Source: Mycobacterium paragordonae (lineage in GTDB: Bacteria; Actinomycetota; Actinomycetes; Mycobacteriales; Mycobacteriaceae). Taken from it: DNA of 64,000 bases. Shown here piece by piece: positions 36,997 to 45,944 of the stretch. The stretch is taken from positions 4,216,001 to 4,280,000 of the forward strand of contig NZ_CP025546.1 in the NCBI RefSeq assembly GCF_003614435.1, in the 5' to 3' direction. The position numbers were made by a program, and so were the translations under genes. Under the pieces are notes generated by a model. It was given only the letters and a program-made list of their open reading frames with translations. It ran no database searches and was not told where the DNA came from. The stretch's first letter is position 1. The number at the start of each line of letters is the position of its first letter.

Positions 36997-37980
36997 TCAG
37001 ACTAGTGACTGGGCAAACGTCGCCACGATCGCCTCACGCGCCGAGCGCCACGTCAACCCGAGATCTCGCAGCGTCTCCGAGTCATCCGTGGGTATCGCAG
37101 CGGTAATCAACTGCGCCGCTTCGTAACTGAACCCACTGCCCAGAGGCAGCACGGACGCGGCGAGATCGGAAACCCGGCCGAGCAACCGAAACGCGGCCGG
37201 GCTCAGCGGAATCCGGCGGATCCGCCGTCCGCAACCACGTTCGATCGCCGCGATCATGTCATCGAACGTCAGCAACTGCCCGCCACACAGATAACGCTTC
37301 GGACCCCGCCCCGGCCGCATCAACCGCTCGTGCACGTCGGCGACGTCGCGGACATCGATCATCATCATCCCGGCATCCGCAACCTTGGGCGCCACCGCGA
37401 ACCGGACGATGGTCGCCCACCCCTGCTCGGTGATGCCCGGCGCGGTGTACATCGCCGGCCCGACGACGCTGGACGGATAGGTGACGACGACCGGGGCGCC
37501 GTCGCGCTGCAGCCGGCGCGCCACCCGGTCGGCGTAAGACTTGGTCCGCGCATAGGCCGATTTACCCTGTGCGGTAGGCGAATCCGGGCCGATGACCGGG
37601 CCCGGCGGCGGAAACAACGCGCTGTAGCTGGACAGCAGCACCACCGGGTCGAGTCCGAGCTTGACACCGCGCAGCATGATCCGTTCGCTGGCATAGGCGT
37701 TGATGTCCCACATCAACTGCTCGTGCCGGTCATCGGTGCCCACCACCCCGGCGCCGTGGATGACGGCGTCGCATCCGTCCAACAGCCCCTCGGGAATCTC
37801 CGGTGCACGCAGGTCGCCGCGCACCACCGAGACGTCTCCGACGGCCTGCAGCCGGTGCAACAGCAGGTCGTTGGACCAGCCTGGCTCGGCCAGCAGCTGC
37901 ACGCTGTGGCCGGCGGCCAGCAACGCATGGACGATATGGGCACCGACGTATCCCGTGCCGCCTGTCACCGCGATTCGCAT
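36997..37980 (-). CDS. NAD(P)-dependent epimerase/dehydratase (extended SDR)
   Basis: This 327-residue extended SDR starts MRIAVTGGTGYVGAHIVHALL (TGxxGxxG) and has the YxxxK-type motif YARTKSYADR and VTYPSSVVGPAMYT. It resembles 3beta-hydroxysteroid dehydrogenase/isomerase and dihydroflavonol reductase relatives, which would fit steroid oxidation; that specificity is inference. ATG at 37980 follows the small Cys-rich gene by 11 bp on the same strand. A longer ORF upstream overlaps that gene and is rejected. Confidence 0.85.
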   Translation of the reverse strand: MRIAVTGGTGYVGAHIVHALLAAGHSVQLLAEPGWSNDLLLHRLQAVGDVSVVRGDLRAPEIPEGLLDGCDAVIHGAGVVGTDDRHEQLMWDINAYASERIMLRGVKLGLDPVVLLSSYSALFPPPGPVIGPDSPTAQGKSAYARTKSYADRVARRLQRDGAPVVVTYPSSVVGPAMYTAPGITEQGWATIVRFAVAPKVADAGMMMIDVRDVADVHERLMRPGRGPKRYLCGGQLLTFDDMIAAIERGCGRRIRRIPLSPAAFRLLGRVSDLAASVLPLGSGFSYEAAQLITAAIPTDDSETLRDLGLTWRSAREAIVATFAQSLV

Positions 37981-37991
37981 CGCCAGCAACC

Positions 37992-38270
37992 CTATCCGGT
38001 GTCGACGACGGCCAGGTCTCCGGCCGCAACGGCGGCCTCGATGGAATCGCGCAACGCCACACACGCCAGAAACAACCCCCAGCGATTCCCGGCGGCCCGG
38101 GTGGTGTCGCGCCGTTCCCAGCACAGCGCGGAGGCCTGGGCATTCCACTGCACGCTGGTCTGGTTCCAGCTGCTCTTGCGAACCGATACGTGGGCACCGC
38201 ATCGGAGACAGTCGACCGGTGCCATCGGCATGTCCTGCAGGCGGTTGTCGGTGCGCGCCGGCCGGGTCAT
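37992..38270 (-). CDS. Small Cys-containing protein in the KshA operon, unknown function
   Basis: This 92-residue protein has a CxxC pair (VDCLRCGAHVSV, C21 and C24) and further Cys at 50 and 70, with the conserved-looking segment RKSSWNQTSVQWNAQASALCW. It could bind a metal or cluster (zinc ribbon or simple redox site), but this is not certain. The start overlaps the kshA stop (ATGA), so it is co-translated with the Rieske oxygenase. It is a candidate accessory protein or electron-transfer partner for the oxygenase. Confidence 0.72.
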   Translation of the reverse strand: MTRPARTDNRLQDMPMAPVDCLRCGAHVSVRKSSWNQTSVQWNAQASALCWERRDTTRAAGNRWGLFLACVALRDSIEAAVAAGDLAVVDTG

Positions 38271-39412
38271 GACAGCGCGCCCGCTTTCGCCGCGATATTC
38301 GCTTCGATCTGCTTCATCCACGCTTCGTAGGGCTTGCTGGTGTCCAGTTCGAACTCGAAGCGGTCCACCATGTCCGGCTGCACGTCGGCGACGTCGACAT
38401 AGAACTGCTCATACCAGCGCCGCAGCTGGTAGACCGGCCCGTCTTCTTCGACCAGCAGCGGATTGTCGATCCGCGCCTTGTGCCGCCAGATTTCGACGTC
38501 CTGCTCGAAGCCCAATTTGACGTAGTCACCGAGCCTGGTCGCGGCCCTGACGGCCTCTTGGTCAGGCAGATCCCGAGATTTCTTGACGATGATGCCGTAT
38601 TGCAGCACAAAGGAATTGGCGTCGATCGGGTAGTGGCAGTTGATCAGGATCGTCTGCTGGTCGCCGGCCGCGTAGTGGTAGGTCAGGTCGTCGACCATGA
38701 ACGACGGGCCGAAGTACGATGCCACCGAGGTGGTGCCGAGCATTTTTGCACCCTCGCTGCCCATGTCGGGCCGGCCTTCGCCGTTCATGTACTGCGTGGC
38801 GACGTGGCCCTCGAAGATGTTCTTGAAGTAGGTGGGCAGCGACCCGTGGATGTAGAAGAAATGCGCCATGTCCACGACGTTGTCGATGATCTCGCGGCAG
38901 TTGCTGCCCACCACGGTGGTGTACCAGTGCCAGTCGGTCCACTCGTCGCTGGTGGCGCCTTCGATGCGCGGGATGGTGATCTCCGGCGGCGGCGGGTTGC
39001 GTTCCGGGTCGTTCCAGACGAACAACATGCCGTCCTGCTGCAGCGTCGTCCACGCCGCGGTACGGGCCAGCCGCGGTGTGCGTTTGGCGTAGGGCACCTG
39101 TTTGCAGCGGCCGTCGCCACCCCAGCGCCAGTCATGGAACGGGCATGCGATCGCGTCGCCCTTGACCTCACCCTTGGACAGGTCCCCGCCCATGTGGCGG
39201 CAGTAACCGTCGAGCACATTGATCTGACCGTCCCCACTGCGGAAGACGACGAGTTTCTGCCCGAATGCGTTGACCGCGTGTGGTTTACCGTCGCCGAAAT
39301 CCCGGATCAGGCCTAGGCAGTGCCATCCGCGGGCGAATCTGGCAGGCGCGGCCTGCGCCTCGATGAACCGTATTTGATCGGCGTCGGCGTCGGAATGCCT
39401 CATGGCGTCCAT
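38267..39412 (-). CDS. kshA: 3-ketosteroid 9alpha-hydroxylase oxygenase component (KshA-like Rieske oxygenase)
   Basis: This 381-residue Rieske non-heme iron oxygenase has the [2Fe-2S] ligands C71-x-H73 and C90-x2-H93 (CRHMGG, CPFHDW) and the mononuclear iron site D181, H184, H189 in DNVVDMAHFFYIHG. Length and sequence pattern match mycobacterial KshA, which hydroxylates C9 of 3-ketosteroids using the reductase KshB; no kshB is in the window. With KstD it opens the B ring. ATG at 39412 has GGAGAAG upstream. It is divergent from the kstD-like gene with a 20-bp dyad in between. Confidence 0.88.
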   Translation of the reverse strand: MDAMRHSDADADQIRFIEAQAAPARFARGWHCLGLIRDFGDGKPHAVNAFGQKLVVFRSGDGQINVLDGYCRHMGGDLSKGEVKGDAIACPFHDWRWGGDGRCKQVPYAKRTPRLARTAAWTTLQQDGMLFVWNDPERNPPPPEITIPRIEGATSDEWTDWHWYTTVVGSNCREIIDNVVDMAHFFYIHGSLPTYFKNIFEGHVATQYMNGEGRPDMGSEGAKMLGTTSVASYFGPSFMVDDLTYHYAAGDQQTILINCHYPIDANSFVLQYGIIVKKSRDLPDQEAVRAATRLGDYVKLGFEQDVEIWRHKARIDNPLLVEEDGPVYQLRRWYEQFYVDVADVQPDMVDRFEFELDTSKPYEAWMKQIEANIAAKAGALS

Positions 39413-39445
39413 TCAACGCTTCTCCGTAGGCCGGTGCGATCACCT

Positions 39446-39465
39446 GTTCCACTGACCAGGAGAAC
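39446..39465. promoter_or_regulatory. 20-bp dyad between kshA and kstD, candidate TetR-type operator
   Basis: GTTCCACTGACCAGGAGAAC forms the dyad GTTC-N2-CTG-N2-CAG-N2-GAAC, with 14 of 20 bases paired. It lies 34-53 bp upstream of kshA and 41-60 bp upstream of the kstD-like start. Its left half recurs at 32748-32762. The regulator is unknown. Confidence 0.55.
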
Positions 39466-39505
39466 TATTCCGCGAGGGTGCCGCATCGGCCTAGCGTTAG
39501 CAGAC

Positions 39506-41203
39506 GTGAGCCAGCACAGCACGACCATCCCGTCCGGCCTGCCCGTCGCCGACACGAGCGTGGACCTGCTGGTGGTCGGCTCGGGCACCGGGATGGCGGC
39601 GGCGCTGGCTGCCCGTGAGCTCGGCTTGTCGGTGCTGATCGTGGAGAAGTCCTCGCACGTCGGCGGATCCACCGCCCGCTCCGGCGGCGCCCTGTGGTTG
39701 CCGGCCGGTCCGGTGCTGCGCGAGGCGGCCGCGAGCGACTCGCCGGCCAAGGCCAGCACCTACCTGGACGCGGTGGTCGCGGGATCGGCGCCGCCGCAGC
39801 GGTCAGCGGCATTTGTGCACCATCTGTCCGCGACGGTCGAGATGCTGCGCCGCACCACACCGTTGCGGTTCTTCTGGGCCCGCGAGTACTCCGATTACCA
39901 CCCGGAGGAGCCCGGTGGCAGCGTCGAGGGCCGTACCTGCGAGTGCTATCCGTTCGACACCGCAAAGCTGGGCGAGTACCGCAACCGGTTGCGGCCCGGC
40001 GTGCTGGAAGTCGCGTTCGCCATCCCCACGACGGGTGCCGACTACCGGTGGATGAACCTGGTCGCCCGGGTGCCGCACAAGGGAGTTCCGACGTTCGCCA
40101 AACGCATCGTCCAGGGGGCCGGCGGGTTGCTGATCGGTCGCCGGTATGCGGCCGGTGGGCAGGCCCTGACCGCGGGCCTGTTCGCGGGTGTACTGCGGGC
40201 CGGCATCCCGGTATGGACCGACACCACGTTGCGGCACCTGGTGAGTGACGGCGACCGGGTGACCGGCGCGGTGGTCGACCACGCGGGCCGGGACGTGACC
40301 GTGACAGCGCGCCGCGGGGTGGTGCTGGCCACCGGCGGCTTCGACCACAGCATGGACATGCGGTGGAAATTCCAGTCGGAGTCGCTGGGCGCCAACCTGA
40401 GCCTGGGTGCCGCGTCGAATACCGGCGACGGGATCCGGGTGGGCCAGGAAGCGGGGGCCGACATCGCGCTGATGGATCAGGCGTGGTGGTTCCCGGCAAT
40501 CGCCCCGCTGCCCGGCAAACCGCCCGCCGTAATGCTGGCCGAACGGTCGCTGCCGGGTTCCCTGATCGTCGACCAGCATGGTCGCCGGTTCGCCAACGAG
40601 GCTTCGGACTACATGACGTTCGGTCAGCGACTGCTGCAACTGGAGCGGACCGGCAACGCCGTCGAGGCGATGTGGATCATTTTCGACCAGCAGTACCGCA
40701 ACAGTTACGTCTTTGGCGCAGAACTATTTCCGCGGATGCGGGTGCCGTCGGCCTGGTATGCGGCCGGGATCGCCGCCCGCGCCGACAATCTCCCGGATCT
40801 GGGGGCGCAGATCGGCGTTCCGGTGCCGGAGTTCGTGCAGACGATGACGCGGTTCAACCAGAATGCTTCTGCCGGAATCGATCCCGAGTTTCAGCGGGGA
40901 TGCAGCGCCTATGACCGCTACTACGGCGACCCGACCGTCAGGCCCAATCCCAACCTGCGCCCGCTGGTCAACGGGCCCTTCTACGCGGTGAAGCTGGTGC
41001 TCAGCGACCTGGGCACCTGCGGCGGGCTACGGGCCGACGAGCGGGCCCGGGTGCTGCGCGAAGACGGCAGCGTCATCGCCGGCCTGTATGCCGTCGGGAA
41101 CACCGCGGCCAACGCGTTCGGCACCAGCTATCCCGGCGCGGGCGCGACGATCGCGCAGGGCCTGGTGTACGGCTATATCGCGGCTCAGAACGCTGCGCGT
41201 TAA
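39506..41203 (+). CDS. kstD: 3-ketosteroid delta1-dehydrogenase-like flavoprotein (KstD family)
   Basis: This 565-residue flavoprotein of the succinate dehydrogenase/fumarate reductase fold has the FAD motif LLVVGSGTGMAAALAARELG, GGSTARSGGALWLPAG, the GVVLATGGFDHS segment and the C-terminal FAD-binding GNTAANAFGTSYPGAGATI. KstD enzymes introduce the 1,2 double bond in ring A of 3-ketosteroids, and length agrees (~560). GTG at 39506 is chosen because the ORF upstream extends through the divergent promoter. Paralogues differ in substrate, so this may be a KstD3-type enzyme. Its stop overlaps the convergent PadR gene. Confidence 0.88.
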   Translation: MSQHSTTIPSGLPVADTSVDLLVVGSGTGMAAALAARELGLSVLIVEKSSHVGGSTARSGGALWLPAGPVLREAAASDSPAKASTYLDAVVAGSAPPQRSAAFVHHLSATVEMLRRTTPLRFFWAREYSDYHPEEPGGSVEGRTCECYPFDTAKLGEYRNRLRPGVLEVAFAIPTTGADYRWMNLVARVPHKGVPTFAKRIVQGAGGLLIGRRYAAGGQALTAGLFAGVLRAGIPVWTDTTLRHLVSDGDRVTGAVVDHAGRDVTVTARRGVVLATGGFDHSMDMRWKFQSESLGANLSLGAASNTGDGIRVGQEAGADIALMDQAWWFPAIAPLPGKPPAVMLAERSLPGSLIVDQHGRRFANEASDYMTFGQRLLQLERTGNAVEAMWIIFDQQYRNSYVFGAELFPRMRVPSAWYAAGIAARADNLPDLGAQIGVPVPEFVQTMTRFNQNASAGIDPEFQRGCSAYDRYYGDPTVRPNPNLRPLVNGPFYAVKLVLSDLGTCGGLRADERARVLREDGSVIAGLYAVGNTAANAFGTSYPGAGATIAQGLVYGYIAAQNAAR

Positions 41204-41874
41204 TCCACTTCGCGCTTGGCTTGCACCTGCTTCTCGACTTCGCGCCAATAACCCGGGGTGGGGCGCGGCTTACCGAAGCCACCCTTTGCGGCTTTTTCGA
41301 TGGTTGCGGCGGCCTCGTCGATGTCCTTCATCAACTCCAGTGCGAATTCGCGTTCGGCGGCGTAGTACTTGGCCGCCCAGCGCAGGGCCATCACCGAGTA
41401 GGCCCAGGCGGGTTCCACCTCGGCTCCCTCTGCGTCCTCGATCGCTTTGCGGTACCTGGCTTCGGCGTACGCGACATGTTCGGCCAGAAGTTCTTTCAAG
41501 CGAGCAGGCGTGCTGAGGTGCCCGAACGTCACGCGCAGCAGCATGCTGTGCTTGAGCACCGGTGGATCCAGGGGCGCGTTGTTGGTCCAGTCGGTGATGG
41601 CGGCCATGCCGGCAGGCGTGATCTTGTAGAGCCGGCGGCTGCGGGTGCCTTCGTCACGCTCGACCCGAGACGTCACCAGCTCGAGGCTTTCCAACTTCTT
41701 GAGCTCGGTATAGATCTGACTGTACGAGGGACTCCAGTAGTAGAGGTCTACGCTCCAGTCGATCCACTTCTTGAGGTCGTAGCCGGAGACTTCCTCCTCG
41801 TAGGACATCATGCCGAGCAGGGCCCAGCTGGTGGCGGCGAGTGCCGACTTCACCTTGTCGCTGGGCGCGTTCAC
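41200..41874 (-). CDS. PadR-family transcriptional regulator
   Basis: This 224-residue regulator has an N-terminal winged HTH (TSWALLGMMSYEEEVSGYDLKKWIDWSVDLYYWSPSYSQIYTELKKLESLELV, about residues 14-66) and the wing RSRRLYKITPAG. A C-terminal helical Vir_act_alpha_C-type domain for dimerisation follows (about 110-190). PadR proteins often respond to phenolic compounds. GTG at 41874 is chosen by homology to the domain edge; the ribosome binding site is weak. It is divergent from the thioesterase at 41962, a likely target. Confidence 0.88.
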   Translation of the reverse strand: MNAPSDKVKSALAATSWALLGMMSYEEEVSGYDLKKWIDWSVDLYYWSPSYSQIYTELKKLESLELVTSRVERDEGTRSRRLYKITPAGMAAITDWTNNAPLDPPVLKHSMLLRVTFGHLSTPARLKELLAEHVAYAEARYRKAIEDAEGAEVEPAWAYSVMALRWAAKYYAAEREFALELMKDIDEAAATIEKAAKGGFGKPRPTPGYWREVEKQVQAKREVD

Positions 41875-41961
41875 GCCGCCAAGATTAACAACCCGCAGGT
41901 CGGTGTCGGCTGACGACGGACCGCTCAATGGGACATCGGTGGCTGCTCTAGGGTGACGGGC

Positions 41962-42570
41962 ATGGTGGATTCGTTTGAGTCGATGACTGATTCGTTGCCG
42001 GTGTACGAGTCGCTGGCGGCGTCGGTCCGGCGGTTGATCGACGCGACGATACGCACCGAGGTGGACCACGAGGTCATCGCCGCCGCGGCCGCCAAGATCG
42101 ACAGTGTCACAGCGGAACTCAGCGCCGAATTGATGCCCGGAACGTTCGGCCAACGCGGAATCGATGACGGCCAGGGCATTGCCTCCGGGAATGTCGTTGT
42201 CGGCGTTCGCAATCCGTCGGCTCCGCCGCTGGTGGTCCACCATGAGGACGACGGATCGGTGTGGACGGAGTTCAATCTGGGCGCCGCGTTCGAAGGTCCC
42301 ATGGGGCACGTGCACGGCGGTGTCTCGGCGATGATCCTCGACCACATACTCGGAGCCACCGCGCACCGGCCCGGCCGGCCGGCCTACACCGGAACGTTGA
42401 CGTTGCGCTATCACCAGCGAACCCCGCTGCTGCAGCCGTTGCGGGCGGACGCATGGGTGGACCGGGTGGAGGGCGTCAAGACTTTCGCGATGGGTCAGAT
42501 CAGCGGCGCCGACGGCGTCCTGGTGTCCGCGGAGGGTATTTTCATCCACCCGCGGAACTCGAGCGCGTAG
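41962..42570 (+). CDS. PaaI-type hotdog-fold thioesterase
   Basis: This 202-residue protein has a C-terminal hotdog thioesterase domain with the signature GHVHGGVSAMILDHILGATAH and TGTLTLRYHQRTPL. The ~100 residues before it are helical and acidic. It would hydrolyse an acyl-CoA, perhaps releasing CoA from stalled intermediates. ATG at 41962 is preceded by AGGGTGACGGG; GTG at 41953 is an alternative. It is divergent from the PadR regulator with an 87-bp gap. Confidence 0.85.
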   Translation: MVDSFESMTDSLPVYESLAASVRRLIDATIRTEVDHEVIAAAAAKIDSVTAELSAELMPGTFGQRGIDDGQGIASGNVVVGVRNPSAPPLVVHHEDDGSVWTEFNLGAAFEGPMGHVHGGVSAMILDHILGATAHRPGRPAYTGTLTLRYHQRTPLLQPLRADAWVDRVEGVKTFAMGQISGADGVLVSAEGIFIHPRNSSA

Positions 42571-42715
42571 TCACGGACGCCCGCCCAGTCTCCTGGGGAG
42601 CCGACTGGCGTCGGGCCAGCCTCCGAGCGACAACCCGCGCCGTTTCCGGGACAGATCCGCTGAGCCTTCCCTAGGCTGCCCTAGGGTTCCGGGCACCCGT
42701 GGCGAAAGGACATCG

Positions 42716-43246
42716 ATGTCGAAGGCAACACGACTCTTGACTCTCCTGGCGGCGGGGTTGATCACGTTGACGGCATGCGGATCGCCGCACGCCGCACCGG
42801 CCCCCTCCTCCGGCACCTCCGCGAAGCCGGCCACTCCGGTGGCGTCCGCCACCAAACCCGCCGCGCCGACACCGTCGTCCAACACACCGTCGACCACGAA
42901 GACCACCAGCGCACCGGACTGTGTCGGGCTCTCGATATGCCCGCCACCGCCGCCGGACGCCGACGGCAACCCGGCGTGTTTCTACTCCGACGGCTGGCAG
43001 GCCACCTCGTCCGGCGCCGGCATCGAGGTCTGGTATTTCCATGAGCCGCAGAACATGTCGACGCCGGTCAAGGTGACCGCGGTGGTCCGCAAGAAGGATG
43101 GCAGCACCGAAACCCAAGACGCCACAATCGAAGCCGGTCAGCAGGTGCACCGATTCGAGTTCCCGACCATCGACAAGTCGACGGTCGCCGAAGTGCTGTT
43201 CGACAGCGGCAGCGGCCGCTGTTTCGTGGTCGGCCCCGGCAGCTAG
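42716..43246 (+). CDS. Secreted lipoprotein, unknown function
   Basis: This 176-residue protein has a lipoprotein signal peptide: MSKATRLLTLLAAGLITLTACGS, lipobox LTAC with Cys21 as the lipidated residue. A ~45-residue Ala/Pro/Ser/Thr-rich linker follows, then a ~100-residue globular domain with two Cys pairs (DCVGLSICPPPP; ACFYSDGW; GRCFVVGPGS). It should be anchored to the outer face of the cytoplasmic membrane. The 145 bp upstream hold no clear gene. It converges with the SDR stop. Confidence 0.85.
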   Translation: MSKATRLLTLLAAGLITLTACGSPHAAPAPSSGTSAKPATPVASATKPAAPTPSSNTPSTTKTTSAPDCVGLSICPPPPPDADGNPACFYSDGWQATSSGAGIEVWYFHEPQNMSTPVKVTAVVRKKDGSTETQDATIEAGQQVHRFEFPTIDKSTVAEVLFDSGSGRCFVVGPGS

Positions 43247-44025
43247 GGCCGCTGACCGTACTCGAGCACCGCTCCCCCGGCGGCGGGCGCGCCTCTGGCA
43301 ACCACCACCGGCATCGACGTCGATGCGCTGGTGCGCAGGATGGTGTGGACCACCTCGACCAGATCCTCGACGGGCATCAGCTTCCCCGGCATGCAGCCGC
43401 GCGACACCCACAGCGGATAGGCCTGCATCGCCAGGTCGCGGTCCCACCCGGAGTTCATGCCGGTCTGCGCGTCACCCTCGCCGCCCGCGCACTCGCCGAC
43501 GATGAGGTTGGTGAAGCCGATGCCAGGATGCTCGGCCCGCCACGCCTCGACCAGCCGTTCCAGCGCCGCCTTGCTGACCCCGTAAGCACCCAGGCCGGGC
43601 CAGGGCGGCCCGAACGTACCCGCGTCGGACGACAGATAGACCACCTTGCCCGAGGATGCCGTCAGGTGCGAGACGGCTGCCGCCGTAGCCAGCGACGCCC
43701 CGATCACGTTGGTGTCGAAGACGCGCCGCCAGGTCTGGGCATCGGTCTCAGCCAGCGGGACCAGTGGACTGATCGCGGGCGAATAAACGAGATTGTCGAT
43801 ACCGCCGAGCGCCGCTGCGGCGGCGTCGATGCCGGCCCGGGCCGAGGCCTGGTCGGTCATGTCGCATTCGACGGCCATCGTGCCCGGTCCTGCTTCCTGA
43901 GCGGCCGCCTCGATCCGCTCACGGCGCCGAGCGAGCAGCGCAACCTGGTCTCCGCGCCGCGCCAAACCGACACCGATGCAGCGCCCCAACCCGCTCGAGG
44001 CTCCAATCACCACTGTTCTTGCCAT
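43243..44025 (-). CDS. Short-chain dehydrogenase/reductase
   Basis: This 260-residue SDR has the motif VIGASSGLGRCIG, LVYSPAIS in place of NNAG, and active-site segment VVYLSSDAGTFGPPWPGLGAYGVSKAALERL. ATG at 44025 has GGAGGTCGCT upstream; the longer ORF start lacks one. Upstream at 44050 the sequence CACTGACCAATGAGAAC resembles the kshA/kstD dyad, with one extra base. The substrate is unknown. Confidence 0.87.
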   Translation of the reverse strand: MARTVVIGASSGLGRCIGVGLARRGDQVALLARRRERIEAAAQEAGPGTMAVECDMTDQASARAGIDAAAAALGGIDNLVYSPAISPLVPLAETDAQTWRRVFDTNVIGASLATAAAVSHLTASSGKVVYLSSDAGTFGPPWPGLGAYGVSKAALERLVEAWRAEHPGIGFTNLIVGECAGGEGDAQTGMNSGWDRDLAMQAYPLWVSRGCMPGKLMPVEDLVEVVHTILRTSASTSMPVVVARGAPAAGGAVLEYGQRP

Positions 44026-44223
44026 AGCGACCTCCCCGCCGAGCATGACACACTGTCACTGACCAATGAGAACGGGGTTACCGTTTAAGGAGCATGGCGT
44101 TGCCCACAGTGGGTCCCAGGTTGGGCCCCGTTTAGTGGTCCAGACCCCGGGTATGCCATCACCGCGAGAAGACCGGCACCGCCAATAAACTTGGCTGGAA
44201 CCATCTCTCATGAGGAGCATGCA

Positions 44224-44535
44224 TTGGACGACCCCAGGACCGACCCGGTCGATCACGATCGGACCGCCCGTCAGCATGCCGGCGGGGCGATGAAGAACGG
44301 CGCCAATTCGGTCGGCATCGCCGCGGTCGGCATCGGAGTGACGGCGCTGATCACCGGCTTGTTCGCGTTTGCCACCGGCAACCCCGGCGTCGGCACCGGA
44401 GCAGTCGTTATCGCGGTGTTGGTGACCGCCGCAGGCCTGGCTTGGCTGCGTCGCACCCACAACCGGGTGCGTGCCGTCGAGCTGCGCTGGCACGACGCGC
44501 ATTCCGACCGGCCCGCGCCCCCGCCGACCAGCTGA
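44224..44535 (+). CDS. Small two-helix membrane protein
   Basis: This 103-residue protein has an acidic N-terminal tail (DDPRTDPVDHDRTARQ) and two hydrophobic segments (about residues 29-48 VGIAAVGIGVTALITGLFAF and 54-71 GTGAVVIAVLVTAAGLAWL). A basic, Pro-rich C-terminus follows. TTG at 44224 is proposed because GAGGAG lies 7 bp upstream; ATG at 44290 would remove the acidic tail. I do not recognise the family. It converges with the metallo-hydrolase gene, one base apart. Confidence 0.65.
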   Translation: MDDPRTDPVDHDRTARQHAGGAMKNGANSVGIAAVGIGVTALITGLFAFATGNPGVGTGAVVIAVLVTAAGLAWLRRTHNRVRAVELRWHDAHSDRPAPPPTS

Positions 44536-44536
44536 C

Positions 44537-45322
44537 TCAACCGGAGGCTTGCTCGAACAGGCTCGGATCGTGTGCGCAGACGATGTCCAGATCGGGTTCG
44601 CCGCGCTCGTACAGTTCGGCGAGCCGCGCCTGATTGTCGCGCAACTGCCGGCGGTTGAAGGCCGAGGCGCCTTCGTACGTGCGCAGCAGCAACGGCACAC
44701 CGGACCGGTCCAGCGCTCCGCGATGGTAGAACGCGTCCCCGCAGTGCAACACCCATTTCTCGCCGGCTCCCTCGCTGGCACAGACGGCCACCGCCGCGTG
44801 GCCCCGGGTATGCCCCGGCATCGGCACTAGGACCACGCCGTCGTTGATAGCGGAAAGTGTTTTGGCGCAGGCGAATCCACGCCAGGACTCGCCCTCCGGG
44901 CCATGCTCGACCAGCTTGGGTCCGTGGGCCCACTGCACGCTGCGGTACCGCAGGCGTTCGCGCAGCGAAGGGGCGTGGACAGCGCCGCGCGCCTCGGCCG
45001 CGGTGACGTGCACCTGCGCGTCGGGAAAGTCCGCAAGCCCACCGATGTGGTCAAAGTCGAAGTGGGTCAACACGATATGACGCACATCGGACCGGTGGAA
45101 TCCGAGTTGTGCGATCTGATGCACTGCCGTTTCGCTCTGTTGAAGCGCCGGCCGGATGACATGCCGGAGCGGCCCGACACGGCCGGGATCCCGGCAGTCC
45201 TGGGTGCCGAAACCGGTGTCCACCAAGACAAGTGCGTTGTCCGTCTCGACCAGGAGGACGTGGCACACCATGGGCACACCGGGCGTATTGATCGTGCCGC
45301 AATTGAGGTGGTGGACTTTCAT
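44537..45322 (-). CDS. Metallo-beta-lactamase-fold hydrolase (lactonase-like)
   Basis: This 261-residue protein has the dinuclear metal motif [10 protein letters not shown] (HxxxDH type) and further ligands in [11 protein letters not shown] and HCGDAFYH. The fold and length match quorum-quenching lactonase AttM/AhlD-like and glyoxalase II-like hydrolases. ATG at 45322 has GGAAGGACG upstream. It may open a lactone produced in the surrounding pathway; this is inference. The VOC gene lies 28 bp upstream on the same strand. Confidence 0.87.
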   Translation of the reverse strand: MKVHHLNCGTINTPGVPMVCHVLLVETDNALVLVDTGFGTQDCRDPGRVGPLRHVIRPALQQSETAVHQIAQLGFHRSDVRHIVLTHFDFDHIGGLADFPDAQVHVTAAEARGAVHAPSLRERLRYRSVQWAHGPKLVEHGPEGESWRGFACAKTLSAINDGVVLVPMPGHTRGHAAVAVCASEGAGEKWVLHCGDAFYHRGALDRSGVPLLLRTYEGASAFNRRQLRDNQARLAELYERGEPDLDIVCAHDPSLFEQASG

Positions 45323-45350
45323 CGCGTCCTTCCCGTCGTGCCGGCCGCAC

Positions 45351-45866
45351 TCACCCGAGCACCCGGATCGGTTCCGCGCCATCCCATTCGGCGGCGACCT
45401 CCCGAATGTAGGCGAATAGATGACCCTTGGGCCCGCTGATGTCACTGATCTCGATGACGGTGCCCTGCTCGTGCTCGGTATCCAGATAGGCGAACCGGCC
45501 GCCGATGTCGCCTTCCTGGCCCACCGTGTAGCCGGCCGTCAAGGCACGGTCGTACAGGGCCTGGTAGTCGGTGGTCCAGTAGGCGACGTGTTGCGCTCCC
45601 TCGCGGCCGGAGTCAAGGAAGTCCTTGTACATCGACGGCGCGTCATTGCGTTGCTGGATCAATTCCAGCTGCAGATCCCCTGAGTTGGCGAGGGCCACAC
45701 TCATTTTCAAGTCGGAGTCCGTCCCGCGGTAGCGAAAGTGCTCCGGCATGACCGATTCGATGTAGAACCACGGCCCGACACCGTGCTGAATCCAGCGATC
45801 CATGGCGGCCTGAATATCGCGCACCACGTAGCCGAGCTGGCTGATGTTGCCGAATATCCGGCTCAC
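45351..45866 (-). CDS. VOC-family (glyoxalase-like) protein
   Basis: This 171-residue protein resembles the Glyoxalase_4/methylmalonyl-CoA epimerase branch of VOC proteins: [57 protein letters not shown] and [12 protein letters not shown]. Possible metal ligands are the His in GAQHVAYW and the Glu in [11 protein letters not shown] at 45866 has AAGGGGAA upstream. It forms a small operon with the metallo-hydrolase. The reaction could be an epimerisation or isomerisation; it is not assigned. Confidence 0.83.
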   Translation of the reverse strand: MSRIFGNISQLGYVVRDIQAAMDRWIQHGVGPWFYIESVMPEHFRYRGTDSDLKMSVALANSGDLQLELIQQRNDAPSMYKDFLDSGREGAQHVAYWTTDYQALYDRALTAGYTVGQEGDIGGRFAYLDTEHEQGTVIEISDISGPKGHLFAYIREVAAEWDGAEPIRVLG

Positions 45867-45944
45867 CGGGTTCCCCTTCGTCAGGCGGATCCCGAAGTTC
45901 TACCACGGCCGCGTGCCGGTGACGGCCCATATACGGTGGGGCTT

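Noticed and set aside
42571..42715. Gap before the lipoprotein searched for a small gene or DosR box
   Set aside because: A GGGAC sequence is present but without the second half of the palindrome; no ORF with a ribosome binding site.
44090..44135. 13-codon ORF (MALPTVGPRLGPV) after AAGGAGC
   Set aside because: The ribosome binding site is too close to the ATG and nothing else supports a gene.
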